Part shown: piece by piece, positions 47,520 through 58,589 of the stretch
Layout of the letters: every line of letters begins with the position of its first letter
Numbering within the stretch: the stretch's first letter is position 1
From: Carposina sasakii
Lineage: Eukaryota; Arthropoda; Insecta; Lepidoptera; Carposinidae
Assembly: GCA_014607495.2 (NCBI GenBank)
Contig: CP053156.1
Location: forward strand, 10,478,001-10,542,000
Length of the DNA stretch: 64,000 bases
Reading direction: 5' to 3'
Program-made: the position numbers and the translations under genes
The notes under the pieces: model-generated
Database searches by the model: none
What the model was told of the DNA's origin: nothing
What the model saw: only the letters and a program-made list of their open reading frames with translations

Positions 47520-48783
47520 TAAATGTTCCATTGTTTTCATACTCAATGTCAATTTTGGAATAAAATAAATCCGAGATTTTTAAATGATATCTAGTATTGA
47601 GATTGGCCGTTAGGCGATATGCTGAACGCTATACTAAATGTGGTTATGGGATTAATTTATGTTTCTGCAGTTTTGGCTACCCAATTTCGAAAACACAGCT
47701 GTGTGTATGAATGTATGTAAGCTTGGTCCAAACGAAGAGTATCTACATAATCATATTATGAACGAAAACGATATATGATGTGAGGGTATGAACTATTAGA
47801 ATTTTCCAACGTGAGAAAATCAACATTACCTTAAAAAAAATCGAGGTGACGTTATTTCCGCGAGATGGCAGTTCTAGAAACAACCTAGTAAAGATAAATG
47901 GTAATTAATGAAGATGGACGAATAGATCACTGATGACTAACTCAAAGATAAGCCAGGATTACTAATAAGATAATAGACTTATAAAACAATGTAGAAAGAT
48001 TAGCTTGACAATGCCTAGATTTTGTAAATTGGCAGGGAACTTAGGTAATTAAAGTAATTAAATTCTCATTAAAGCATTGACTAAGGTTCTTGTAATCAGT
48101 TTTATTAAGTTGACATTGTCTATTGTACTAATTAGGGCTAATTCCTATAGATAATTAGTTACTATTTTATTGTAGTTGTTACTATTTTGCCTCATTTTTT
48201 ATTACTGACTTCATGTCACAATCACATGTATTATTTTATTGATAGAGAAAGTTGCGGATAATTTAATTTTAAAAGTTTTTGTGTTTTATTTGTAAGTTTT
48301 TTAAGTGTCTGATAAATATTTTAAAGGAGTTTTATAGTAACTGTAAAAAGAAGCGGATCTGAAGCATACATATAAAAGTACGATATCAAAGGCTTGTTAT
48401 ATGAGCATCGTAAACATAATACTATTAGTATACGTGTGGTTGCGGTGTAGAGTATCGCTTTCTAAGCTTCCTCACCATACAGGTTTTTATAGACAACGTT
48501 TAATTAGCCTCGTTCAAAAGCAGCCCTATAATACTGTTTAATTCACGCAGAATCACTTTAACTATCTAAATTACATAAATGTAACATTAAAAAAAGTAGG
48601 CTAATAGCCAGTCTAACGTTGAAATTAAAATCTGAGAAGATCTTTGCATAATTTTTGAAATTCATAGGCGTTCTTTGTCTACGACAATAGTGCGTAAAAG
48701 CGATGTCGTTACTTAGAATACTTTGTTGCAATGAAGATACTATGATGTTTTTCGTTTATTAATAAATCTTATTTCTAATTTTC

Positions 48784-48785
48784 AG
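48784..48785 (+). promoter_or_regulatory. Splice acceptor directly on gene 2 start codon
   Basis: CTTATTTCTAATTTTCAG followed immediately by ATG. Strong pyrimidine tract. Confidence 0.75.
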
Positions 48786-49742
48786 ATGGCGTGGGTGCAT
48801 CATTTTCTATTTGGAGTATTACTTACTTCCCATATAGTCCAAGGCGCCCCCAGCGATATCGCGCTAGAAGATAATGCTAACAGCGAAAATCCTGAACCCA
48901 GAATAGACAATGTCCCAAATTCCGAGCACCAACGAGAGAAACGTCAGTACTTTTATAACTATCCTGGAATAGGTCCAGGTTCATATCTCAATTTCGAAAA
49001 TGTTTTCGAAACTCCCGGATCCTACGGATTTGGAGCCCCGTTTTACAGACAGCCTGCTTACAGACCGCCACAAAATCCGGTACCATATGCCATACCCTTC
49101 TACATACCTATACTGTATGTACCTTCAAACGGATGCAGTTGTCCGCCTAATAACAATAATAACCCGAACACGGGAAACGTACCGGTAGCCCCAACAACCG
49201 CACCGGTGACACCAGGGTCTAACAACACCGACGATGGATTGGGCAACAGATTTTCCGGAGATAATAATCTAAATTGGGGCCTGAATCCAAGAGATGACAA
49301 CTCAGGAGGCGGCGGCGACTATAGTGAAAGACCTGTCAATTTGATACCGTCTGCATACCCAGGTATCAATAATAACGTGCCATCAAATTCTTTACCTGAT
49401 AATGATAATCTGCGACCCATTTCACTCCGACCAGCCAACAATCTTGGAATGAATGCTCCGCCTTTGGACCATGGGAGTACCCAAGCTGGTCGGACTCCAA
49501 TGCCTCAACTCCTGCCAACGACTTTTAGACCAAGTACCCCTTTTCCAGTGACGGAAGATCCTTTGTTAGATGTAGGGCCCTGTGATAAAGCTGCCGTAAG
49601 TTGCTGTCATTCGAAGGAGGTGACATATCAGTGTTTTATAGAACAAGGCTGCACAAATTATGGCTGGAATCCATGCGACCCGAAAGTTATTACTCGTTCG
49701 TTAAATAAACTGTTGGCGCTTTATGCAAGCCAATCTCAGTGA
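48786..49742 (+). CDS. Gene 2: secreted Asn/Pro-rich pro-protein with six-cysteine tail
   Basis: 318 residues, single coding exon. Signal peptide 1-20 (cleavage likely after VQG, before APSD). Acidic segment 21-49, then REKR at 50-53, a good furin-type site; the product would start QYFYNYPG. Gly/Tyr/Pro-rich part 54-115; CSC at 117-119; Asn/Pro/Thr-rich linker with NNNNN and an NNT sequon; NRFSGDNNLNWGLNP (154-168), shared in pieces with genes 1 and 3; ERPVNLIP and LRPISLRP repeats; APPLDHGS ending at 231. C-terminal module: C266, C273, C274, C283, C289, C297, then CDPKVITRSLNKLLALY, which aligns with CDLKFETDALNNALSFY of gene 4. There is no intron at the HGS site, unlike gene 1. AATAAA at 50145-50150 is a likely polyadenylation signal. 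It is the fullest version of the architecture in this cluster. Function unknown; extracellular role inferred. The overlapping frame at 49000 and minus-strand frame at 49100 are shadows. Confidence 0.88.
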   Translation: MAWVHHFLFGVLLTSHIVQGAPSDIALEDNANSENPEPRIDNVPNSEHQREKRQYFYNYPGIGPGSYLNFENVFETPGSYGFGAPFYRQPAYRPPQNPVPYAIPFYIPILYVPSNGCSCPPNNNNNPNTGNVPVAPTTAPVTPGSNNTDDGLGNRFSGDNNLNWGLNPRDDNSGGGGDYSERPVNLIPSAYPGINNNVPSNSLPDNDNLRPISLRPANNLGMNAPPLDHGSTQAGRTPMPQLLPTTFRPSTPFPVTEDPLLDVGPCDKAAVSCCHSKEVTYQCFIEQGCTNYGWNPCDPKVITRSLNKLLALYASQSQ

Positions 49743-50870
49743 AGATAAATGTGAACAAATTACTGATTACGTATGTGGAATAGTGTATGGTCGTAAACCT
49801 AAAATTAATATACTTGGCAAATTTTTTCGTGTTCATATTCTTAGCAAACTGTCCTAAAATCGGAATGGAATATTACAAGAATCTGTTTTTCTTTGGGTCA
49901 TTAAATGTGTTGATACCTATAAGCTTGACTATAATACCGATATACATGTTGCATATAGGAAAACCTAGACCTGCTACGACTGCCATTTTCTTTTAGGGTA
50001 AGGTCATATTGAGAGCTGAATTGCATTAAAATTTTATTATCTCAATTCGAAATCTCATTTTGACATGCACTAAATGATCTTGAATCTCGAATCTTTAAAA
50101 GATTTTTATATATATCAGATTTAATCTTCAATTGCACAATTTTAAATAAAGATTTAAATTCTGAAATTCATTTTGGTATTTATCTATGAAAGTATTGCAA
50201 TAAATAGATGTGTGCAGAATTTAGTTCAAAGTATATACAAAAATATTTTACTATAAATTATGATGTATGTCCTTTTTGAAACTTTTTTGTAAGAATAATT
50301 TGCAACATATTTTATATATACTCGTAAATTTTGACATTATCACATAATTTTATTATTTATGCTTAGATATATCTACTATATGTTATTTAAGCTTTCTAGT
50401 CTTTTTAGAGTTTTTATAACAAGGTTACTTACCTGATAGTTTATCCTATAAAGGTACCTGTCGTTATAGTTGATTTGATTACGTATTATTTTGACTCTAG
50501 AAGTTTTTTATGTGGATTGATGTGACCTACTAAAACATATACGTTACTATAAAAATTATTAATAAAGAAATGAAAAAAACTCTTCATCCGAGTGAGATAT
50601 ATGTTACTTCTTGGATTAAACTACCTTATATAAGTGTAAATATAACTTATTTTATGTAATTTATTAGATAGGAAGAAGGCTTTGTTTCTTATAATGTTTG
50701 TTCTCTAACGCTTCTGATAAATATTCCATTGCATTCGTTTCTCTTTATCAGAAAATAGTAACGGACGCTATGGAATAAACTGGTGGTAAATGTATGCAGA
50801 TATTTTTAATTTCTTTATTTACTTAACAATTCTCGAAATTTTTCATACATTTAGTTGAAAGTGCGAAAAA
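49743..50870. other. Gene 2 3' UTR and spacer
   Basis: 3' UTR probably to about 50170, after AATAAA at 50145-50150. Nothing else supported; the frame at 49787-49996 lies in the UTR. Confidence 0.5.
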
Positions 50871-50871
50871 A

Positions 50872-51273
50872 TACAGGGTGTAAAAAGACAACTTTGTTCT
50901 TTTAATACCTTTCTTTGTAATATCACGATCATTTTTTTCTATGGAAGTACCCCTGGGAAACCACGGGTTTCCAAGATATTGAGGTCAAAAGTTACATTAA
51001 TATTATCATTTTTTTTTTACATGAAACCATCTGAAATCGGTTATGTTTTAAACATTTTATTCAAAGATACCGTGTCAAAATGTTATAATGTTAGTTTTTT
51101 AAGTACATTTGTACTTTGCGCGTCAAACGAATACATTGCTTGCAATAAAATGATAGTGTTTTTTCATAATTTTTTCTGTCGATTCCCAGGGTAGGTTCCA
51201 TAGAAGAAAATGATCGTAACCTTACAAAGAATACGAGGTATTAAAAAACATTGTTGTCTTTTTACACCCTGTA
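50872..51273. mobile_element. MITE with ~80-bp terminal inverted repeats
   Basis: ACAGGGTGTAAAAAGACAAC at the left is complementary to GTTGTCTTTTTACACCCTGT at the right, and the pairing continues through 'atgatcgt' and 'tctatggaa' blocks. A weak echo of family A internal sequence (gatcattttttctatgga) suggests kinship. The frame at 50979-51194 lies inside. Confidence 0.85.
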
Positions 51274-52129
51274 TAAAGGCTATATTCAATAGGCCACGCG
51301 GATAAAGTCGCGGGCAAAAGCTAGTAAACAATAAATAAATTGTTCGAACATCTCTGCCAGAGTTGAGTGTAATGTAACTAATTTTATTACAATGTTATCC
51401 ATCAATGAGGTTTATGAATACATAATATTTACGGCTAGGACGATGTACTTGATTTACTATTGAAGTACCTAAGTTACTGATAAAAGTAGATGTCCTGGAT
51501 AATTTTATTTAATTTCTAATCAACATTTTAAATTCCTTCTAAGCACATAAGTGTTGAAGAATTTTTGTATGTACCAATATGAATGTTATTTATTTTGTGT
51601 ATCTTTATATGATAATTTTACTATAAAGAAGGTGGTTTCACACTTGAAAGCTACATTTCTATTCGAAAAATAATAAAATGTAAAAAGCTATGCTCATATT
51701 TTATTTTGTGGTGATTTAAGTTCGCTGGTCAAACTAAAAAAAGAGTTTGAACTGGTTTACCATTCGTACCATCCGGCTTTTTGCTTTTATTTTATTTTCA
51801 ACGAAATCATGTCTGCTAAAGGTAAAGCTCAATTGGTCTTTTTAAAACCCGTCCTGTGCTATATCTGATTTGAGTTTTAATAAAAAAATTGGGACGTGTT
51901 TCCGAATGAAATAAAATATTATACACATAAAATAATAACTATACGTATATTGTTTTTTAAGTCAGGACTTTTGGATACGAATGGAATAATAATTTATGGC
52001 TAAAATTGCAATACTATGTAAATACCACACCTTCATGTGTTGTATTTATACACGGCATTGTTTTAAAAAATGTGGTAGTCAAAACTGCAGGATCGCGAAC
52101 GACATCCTACAGCCACATTTAGCACGGAG

Positions 52130-52325
52130 TCAGATGTAAAAGATTAGTAAAAAGTTAGAGTGAATAGGCACTTTCTAGGCAAACATGTACCACCAATGGC
52201 GCCGATGGCGGTCAAATGTTTGCCTAGATAATTGTAAAAAAAAATTGCTAACTCATCGTCGAGAGAACGCCCCCAAATTCCTGAGTCGACTCTTATAACA
52301 TGCACGGAAGGAGATCCAGCTGATA
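52130..52325 (+). repeat. Dispersed repeat family S fragment
   Basis: 'ttgctaactcatcgtcgaga', GAGTCGACTCTTATAACATG and GCACGGAAGGAGATCCAGCT as in other copies. Confidence 0.6.
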
Positions 52326-52511
52326 TAAAATATTATAGTGAAGCCCCGCATTGGTACAGATATAAAATGTTATTGAAATAAAATCGCGACTGAGCATAGT
52401 TAAAAGCAAAGAGGAGCTAAAAAATTGCAATGTTGAATAAAATGGTTTTAGAATTAGAATGAATACATTGAACTCCATAAAATTACATCACATCATGGTA
52501 TCTAATAGAAT

Positions 52512-52750
52512 GTAATTCACACACACACACTACACAACACATTAGCCTAGTCCCACAGTAAAATTCCTAAGGTCTTGTGTCGTGGGTAATAAGCAACGGT
52601 ATATAAATACATAGATAAGTATAGAAACATCCATGACTCGGGAACAAACATTGATATTCATCATATCAATGTTTGCACCTACCGGGATTCGAACCCAGGA
52701 CCTATGGCGTCGCAGGCAGGGTCACTACCTACTAGACCAGTCGGCCGTCA
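52512..52750 (-). mobile_element. tRNA-derived SINE copy 4
   Basis: Reverse orientation; CACACACACAC tail at the left, B box (GGGATTCGAACCCAGG on +) at about 52681, A-box end and TCGGCCGTCA head at the right. Nearly full length. Confidence 0.85.
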
Positions 52751-53320
52751 ATTAAGCGAGATGAAGGACAAAACAATTAAAATTTACGGAATGTTCGGTA
52801 GATTAATTAGTACCTGTCCATCAAGCAGTAATTACGAAGGCTTTAAAATCCTTTTGGTGGGATACAAAGAAAATGTAACAGCTTACAAGGGGCAAATTAA
52901 TATGAAATTACATTGATTGAATTTAAACTCTTAGGTTTATTTTAATAATTATTTTTCTTCTATGTTGCTCTGGGAGTGAAAAAAAAAACATATAATACTA
53001 CAGCTGCTTCTCTAGCCATGTACGAGTAGGTATGCAATTGAACGCAAGGTGCTCGGATCTGATGATCATGAGCCTTTAGATCCGAGGGATAGGTAGAGGA
53101 TGTGAGAGGCGGTGGTGGATGAGCCCCAGTTGGTGACAGGATTTTAGAAATGACCTAGGTTTGTATACTCAAATGTAAGTTATTTTACTACTTATTTCAC
53201 TTTTACCGACATTACGTCTCGTGTAGTCTCTACATTAAGTCTTTCGTGTGCTTATGCGGGGCTTTACTAGAATACATCAGCTGCATTTCTCTATCTTCTA
53301 TCTCTATCATTGTCTCTATC

Positions 53321-53580
53321 TTCTTCACCGTATTGCAGTCCACTGCTGGATGTAGGCCACCCCCAGGGCACGCCACAAGGCTACTGCCACAGGGGAGTTT
53401 TGCCCATAGTCATCACGCTGGGCAGGCGGGTTGGTGACCGCAATGTGATTTTCGGACTTTGTTCTCAGTACGGGAGGCGCTGCTGCCCACCTCCCGGAAA
53501 CCCTTAATCGCCTCGTACGATACCCACGGGCATGCAGGGGTGGTACAAACTCTACTCTGCCGGCACCACGCGGCGTTGTC
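53321..53580 (-). mobile_element. Non-LTR retrotransposon 3' end
   Basis: TATTGCAGTCCACTGCTGGA at the left, then CATCACGCTGGGCAGGCGGG and 'ttaatcgcctcgtacgatac'. Same family as 39355 (+) and 63465. The + strand frames here are spurious. Confidence 0.7.
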
Positions 53581-53694
53581 TCTATACTATCCGTGAATAG
53601 ATTGATTGAAAGAATGATAGATTGTAATAATAATGAATAAATGAAGAACTATCATTTCGATCATTTGTATTACTCGTATTGGCGCTAGTCATCG

Positions 53695-54121
53695 TCATTG
53701 TCAGCCTATTGCAGTCCACTGCTGGACGTAGGCCTCCCCCAGTGTACGCCACATGGCTCGATCTCCCGTTTTTGCCATCCAGTCACTACCAGCCGTCCTC
53801 TTTAAGTCATCGGTCCATCTGGCCGGAGGGCGCCCAACGCTACGCTTGCCGAGGCGCGGTCTCCATTCGAGAACCCGTTTACTCCACCGTCCATCGGTTC
53901 TACGACAGATGTGGCCGGCCCACTGCCACTTCAGTCTGCTACATTTCGAGACCATGTCTGTCACTTTGGTCTTCTGCAGGATAATCTCGTTTCGGACTTT
54001 GTCCATTCGCGAGATTCCGAGCATTGACCTTTCCATAGGTCTCTGAGTGACATGTAGTCGGTGAGCCAGCCCCACCGTCAGGTTCTACGTCTTGGCTCCG
54101 TAAGTCATGGCTGGTAGAGCG
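53695..54121 (-). pseudogene. Non-LTR retrotransposon protein, C-terminal fragment (RTE-like)
   Basis: A 124-codon minus-strand frame at 53701-54075 reads HRLHVTQRPMERSMLGISR, then KWQWAGHICRR, GRPPARWTDDLKR and AGSDWMAKTGDRAMWRTLG: the C-terminal tail of endonuclease/reverse-transcriptase polyproteins of the RTE type. Only this tail is present; the YxDD catalytic region and the endonuclease are missing, so it is a 5'-truncated dead copy. Longest and best kept of the relatives in the window (4336, 36437). Confidence 0.85.
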
Positions 54122-54124
54122 CAC

Positions 54125-55290
54125 TGATTGGCGCTAGTGTTTATGTCAAACTATGATAAACTATTATGACCTTTTTTCACCGCAAATAAAATTTTAATTC
54201 GTAATAGCAAATGAATTTGCCATTGCTTTGCAGTTAAAAATATGTAGGTACCTAGTAAGGCTACACGTTTGGTGCAGTGCGCAACGGCTCCTAAGAGTCA
54301 TGTCTTATTTCCCTATAGGTATCAAGATGCGTATTTCATTCGCTGGAAAACCTAAACATCACACCTAAAGATGCACGATTTACTTGAATCACGAGTTTTG
54401 CTACTATCGAATAATTTGATGCCATTTGTGAAGTGGTCAGAGATGAAGACACACGTTAAATTGTAATCACAAAATTACATAATTAGGAGCACTAAAATTC
54501 TAAAGGTGAGAATTATTTTTTATCAAAACCGGCCTTGCTATTGTGTAAATTAGTCAAATTGCGTTGTTTTGATTATAAGAGCTTGATAAAAAATTATTTT
54601 AAGAATGTTGATGGGTTATTAATATACCGTTAAACTATTATTATTTCACTATCCGGTAATTATATTTCGTATTTTAGTCGATATTTTAAGCGTGGTATCG
54701 ATTGCGAATGATACAGTTTAAATTCTAGAATAAATAAATGAAAAATGAACCTTTTTTACCTGCTCGTATCTCATTGTTTTTGGGATCGGCGCAATATTAT
54801 ATTCCATATTGCTGAGTATGTATTTGGAATTTGTTTTATAGTCATCCACATGTATACATGTTTTATAGCCCACCACCATGTAACACCAACTTTGAAATAA
54901 GCTTTGTACTCCGAAAATATCCAGAGGCACGTGTCTAAGATCATAGAAATATTTATGACGAATTTATCAAACCACATTGGATGGTATGTTTTAAAGTTCT
55001 TCGTCGGCTGCATGTAATTATAAAACATGTTTGGTATATAGCGTACCTAACTTATGTATGTATTGATAACAAATTACTACATCATTAGTCATTGATACTG
55101 CACTGGTTTTTCCGATACGACAGGTAAACTTAACATTATGTTGGGATGTAGATCTCAAACACGTGAGATGACGTATGTTATTTGAGTGATATGATTCCCT
55201 ATAAAACCTAAAGAGATTAAGGAGAGAGGGAGAGGATAAGATAATATGCTTTTTAGTTTTGTTAATAATAATTAATTCAATATTTTCTTA
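54125..55290. other. Region upstream of gene 3
   Basis: No firm feature. A tentative leader exon for gene 3 could run from a weak Inr (TCATTG, A+1 at 55091) to the donor ACAG|GTAAAC at 55123/55124; the DPE match is imperfect (CGACA at +28). Confidence 0.3.
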
Positions 55291-55291
55291 C

Positions 55292-55293
55292 AG
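55292..55293 (+). promoter_or_regulatory. Splice acceptor directly on gene 3 start codon
   Basis: CAATATTTTCTTACAG followed immediately by ATG. Confidence 0.75.
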
Positions 55294-56025
55294 ATGGATC
55301 AAAGGGTTATAATCATAGCATTAATATTACAATTTTTCAACAATATTTCAACACACCCACCTGTAGTGGTCGATAAAATTGGGAACGCACATTTACAAGT
55401 CAGGGAAAAATATGTCTCAAGCACCAGAGAAACACAATATGCAAAAGTATACAGGAACCAATGGAGTTACAGCAGTCTGTTTCATTACTTAAGTCCAACC
55501 TGCTGTACATTTTGCTCTACGCCTACCGATGCTATCGGAACTTTGTATAAGAAAACCTGTTTTTATACATGTGGTTGCAGTTGTTATTCAACAACATATC
55601 CATCTGAATGTTCAAATGAAACTGTGAATCCAACAAATATTACTCCAAAGACAAGTACTGCAAATTCAGATGATGCAACCAAAGTAACGGATAGCTCAGT
55701 AGATAGAACAGGGATGACCGCTAATAGATTTGGAAATGATGATAAAAATTCAACTAAAATTACCCCAGCGACTAGTGTGACAAACCCAGATGATAAAACA
55801 AAAGTTTTTGACAGACCTATTGATAGATCTGGAATGCCCGTTAATAGGTTTGGAACTGATGACAAAAATGCAGCTAAATCTACAGATGAAACAAATACAG
55901 AGTCCATGGAATACGATGAAGATGATAACATAAGGCCAATTAGGTTTTTACCTGTACTGACAAAAAAAGGCATAACGCAGCCACCATTGGATCATGGAAG
56001 TCAACAATATACTCAGACTAAATAG
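55294..56025 (+). CDS. Gene 3: secreted cysteine-rich protein with two 40-residue repeats, lacking the six-cysteine tail
   Basis: 243 residues, single coding exon. Signal peptide about 1-20. REKY at 37-40 sits where gene 2 has REKR, but lacks the second basic residue, so processing may be lost. A separate cluster of eight cysteines (70, 71, 74, 89, 93, 95, 97, 106), including CCTFC and CGCSC, lies where gene 2 has CSC. Residues 116-155 and 156-195 are tandem 40-residue repeats with about 25 identities, each ending in NRFG-DDKN, which echoes NRFSGDNN of gene 2. DNIRPIRFLP and QPPLDHGS (229-236) match DNLRPISLRP and APPLDHGS of gene 2. The protein stops seven residues after HGS, just where gene 2 goes on into its cysteine tail. 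Sequons at NIS, NET, NST. AATAAA at 56066-56071. Function unknown; clearly a paralogue of gene 2 in its N-terminal half. Confidence 0.85.
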   Translation: MDQRVIIIALILQFFNNISTHPPVVVDKIGNAHLQVREKYVSSTRETQYAKVYRNQWSYSSLFHYLSPTCCTFCSTPTDAIGTLYKKTCFYTCGCSCYSTTYPSECSNETVNPTNITPKTSTANSDDATKVTDSSVDRTGMTANRFGNDDKNSTKITPATSVTNPDDKTKVFDRPIDRSGMPVNRFGTDDKNAAKSTDETNTESMEYDEDDNIRPIRFLPVLTKKGITQPPLDHGSQQYTQTK

Positions 56026-56065
56026 TAAGAAAAAACATTACAGTATTAAAATGTAGTTTTATAAA

Positions 56066-56071
56066 AATAAA
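56066..56071 (+). terminator. Polyadenylation signal of gene 3
   Basis: AATAAA 41 nt after the stop codon, followed by a T-rich stretch. Confidence 0.6.
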
Positions 56072-56079
56072 GGCATTTT

Positions 56080-58190
56080 TTTATTAAAATATTTTTCTTT
56101 ATTTGGTGCACAGCATCCATTGAATTACGGTTGGTAGATTAAAATTGTGTGTAAAGTGAATTATTCAAATCAAAATGATATAAACCTTGAAGTAAGGTAA
56201 ATTTCATGTCAAAACTACAGCCCTAAGGAAATAGAGAGGTGAGCGGAGAGCTATTGCCTTCGTGGAGGAAGTCATGGACACTGCTAGAGTATTCTCATAG
56301 TTACCCTATATTCATCCATATAAAAGAAGATAAAAATGTAGTGGCAAGATATGAGTTTGTAAAAATATAGATTTTTTAAAAATTACATAGTCATTAGCGC
56401 CATCAGGTGTTTCCTGCCTGCCTGACATAAGTACGAAACGAATTCCATTCCTATACGAGTATTGTGGTATAATATGTTTATACAGACAAGTTTTTCTCAC
56501 ATCGTAGTTAGTTACTATCTAATATGTTTTCAAATCATGTCTGCATTATATTTAATAGGTTTTTAATAACATAAGTAATATTAAGTTCATTGTGGATTGA
56601 CACGACAGGCGTCATGATTTTATTAACTTTCGTACAAATATTACTTTCGAACCATGTAATACATACATGTCACACATTTCTTGTAGTCAGGAAGGTTTAA
56701 ACTAATAAGTGGTCCCAGTAAATGGCGCTAGGTAGGTCTTAATATGTGGAGCTGCCGCTGAGCCGCTAGTAAATATCAATACGTATTACCAAACGTACTA
56801 CAGAAAAAGTAGCAATGACTTCAGGGTCGGAAAGCTTCCCTAGACTCTACACAGAATATACATAACTCAGCCAGCTTTCTGTGCCATAGAATTTAATATA
56901 ATAGTATAATTTCAAAAGTACGTGGTCTGTCAGAAGCTGAATCACTGAAGGGTTTTATATGTATAACTATACATTGTGTGAGATTGATAGTCTGGCATTC
57001 ACACAGATCGGTTGTAGACAGAGACGCATCAAATAGCCTTTATTTGTGGGCCAACCAGTTTAGCTGCATATGAATCTTATTGGGTTATTAACCGAGATAC
57101 TATTTACGTATGTTTCGTTAAACGATCTGACAATATTTCAAGTTCGTATGTCTGACGTAGGTGGACCTACACCACACGCTGTGTTGTGGTATTTCCCAGT
57201 ACCTCTCGATGGAACCTAGAGGCGGCCTTTAGACTGCATTACCACAGATCAACACTGTACTGGTTAGGTGATGGACGTCTTGTAAAAGGAAAATATAGTG
57301 TTTTTTACTTGTGGTACTTAATCATTTTACTCATCGCATTAGTATATAGGTAAGTCGGTTTTATTCTTATGATAAAATATTTATGCTCTTGATAAAGATT
57401 TGTAAAGACGATGAAGATTTTTTGACAACTTCAGTTAAAAGCAAATCTTCTGTTGGAATTATCATTTGGTTTGTTATGTTCTGATATTGTTTCAAGATTA
57501 ATTTCCATAGTATTGTCAGGTTATCTTCAATTTTCTACTATTTCTAGTCAATAACATAATAATGAATGCACAACCTCAATCACACGTGGCGGTAACACGT
57601 TGAATACTTAAGTATTGGCCTTTGCTCTAAGAAATATTTTTATAGGAGTAGTAATCACATAAGTAAATAATTTTCCTTGAAGCCGAAATGTTACTAACGC
57701 TTGAAACTTGACTTAAAATGTTTTTGAATTTAATTTTAACTATGTAAGCGGCGTATCTTTTATTAGGGGTTTCTGGAATAAGTATAATTTAGTTTAATGA
57801 ATACCTGCATATAGGTGCTACTAATTTGTGCTTATAAAAGTTTACTTATCATACTCGTATTGGTGATATAATTCAAATAAGTGGAATATCTAACCTAGAA
57901 TTTCACGTAAGGAGAATAATAATTATTCATGTACTAGAAGCAAGACAGAATACATTGGGTTGAACGGACCGAAATTGCATTGCATTAACTTAAGAGACTT
58001 GAATATTATGCGAAACATTCTGTCGTTAAATTTTTAGTAACCTACAAGGTTATCGCAGGGAAACACACGTCAGTTAACATATACCGCGATATCTGCGTAT
58101 TCGGTCAATACGAGGTTATTTTAGCGGACATTCAATTAACATCATTATTAATTTTCTGTCAGTCTGTGGCTTATTATTTATATATAACAC
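56080..58190. other. Spacer between genes 3 and 4
   Basis: Read by eye for a codon pattern C-x6-CC on the + strand and found none, so gene 3 does not seem to own a hidden cysteine-tail exon here. A leader exon for gene 4 should be in this interval or further upstream but was not found. Confidence 0.4.
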
Positions 58191-58194
58191 AAAA

Positions 58195-58425
58195 CATTGC
58201 CTACTCATGATGACGCGGGGATCAACTAGAATACTTACATCAGTTGCATCTCCTTTCTTGCATGTTGTAAAATTCGACTAAGTAGTTAGGTGTGCTTCCA
58301 CAGATGATAAGCTAGCAACTTGTCATTAATTATTTACCTATAGCATACCTATGTTAAACGTTGCTGTAGGATTTCCTTCGTGACCTGGCAGTTCTGGCAA
58401 CCTAATTTTGGGAACACAGCCCGTA
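58195..58425 (-). repeat. Dispersed repeat family S (reverse)
   Basis: 'gatcaactagaatacttac', 'gataagctagcaacttgtca', 'cagttctggcaacctaattt'; reverse complement of the 61205-61400 copy. It ends about 165 bp before gene 4. Confidence 0.65.
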
Positions 58426-58587
58426 TGTCATTATTAGGTATTTTAAGTTGTATTTTATGTCAGTGCACGGTTGCTCAATCTCGCAATGAAAATATTCGCG
58501 TAAAATTTAAAAATTCCGTCACCGGTTTAATCCAGCCTGCATCCACGTCAATGTCCATGAATTATAGAGGCGTGTTTATCTCATTCC

Positions 58588-58589
58588 AG
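58588..58589 (+). promoter_or_regulatory. Splice acceptor 2 nt before gene 4 start codon
   Basis: TGTTTATCTCATTCCAG then AT then ATG. Strong pyrimidine tract. Confidence 0.7.

Larger units (their letters stand above)
42602..48785 (+). other. Putative gene 2 5' intron
   Basis: 6.2 kb with no supported coding exon. Holds a family C foldback (44127), a retroelement tail (46880), a family S fragment (47175) and a MITE (47361). Confidence 0.4.

Noticed and set aside
53679..54046. 97- and 101-codon + strand frames
   Set aside because: Shadows of the minus-strand retrotransposon fragment at 53701-54075.
55584..55973. 129-codon minus-strand frame opposite gene 3
   Set aside because: Shadow of gene 3; its apparent repeats mirror the 40-residue repeats on the + strand.
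56025..56120. Splicing of gene 3 from GTAAGA to the acceptor-like GGTGCACAG at about 56110
   Set aside because: The resulting frame stops after two or three codons and adds no cysteine module.
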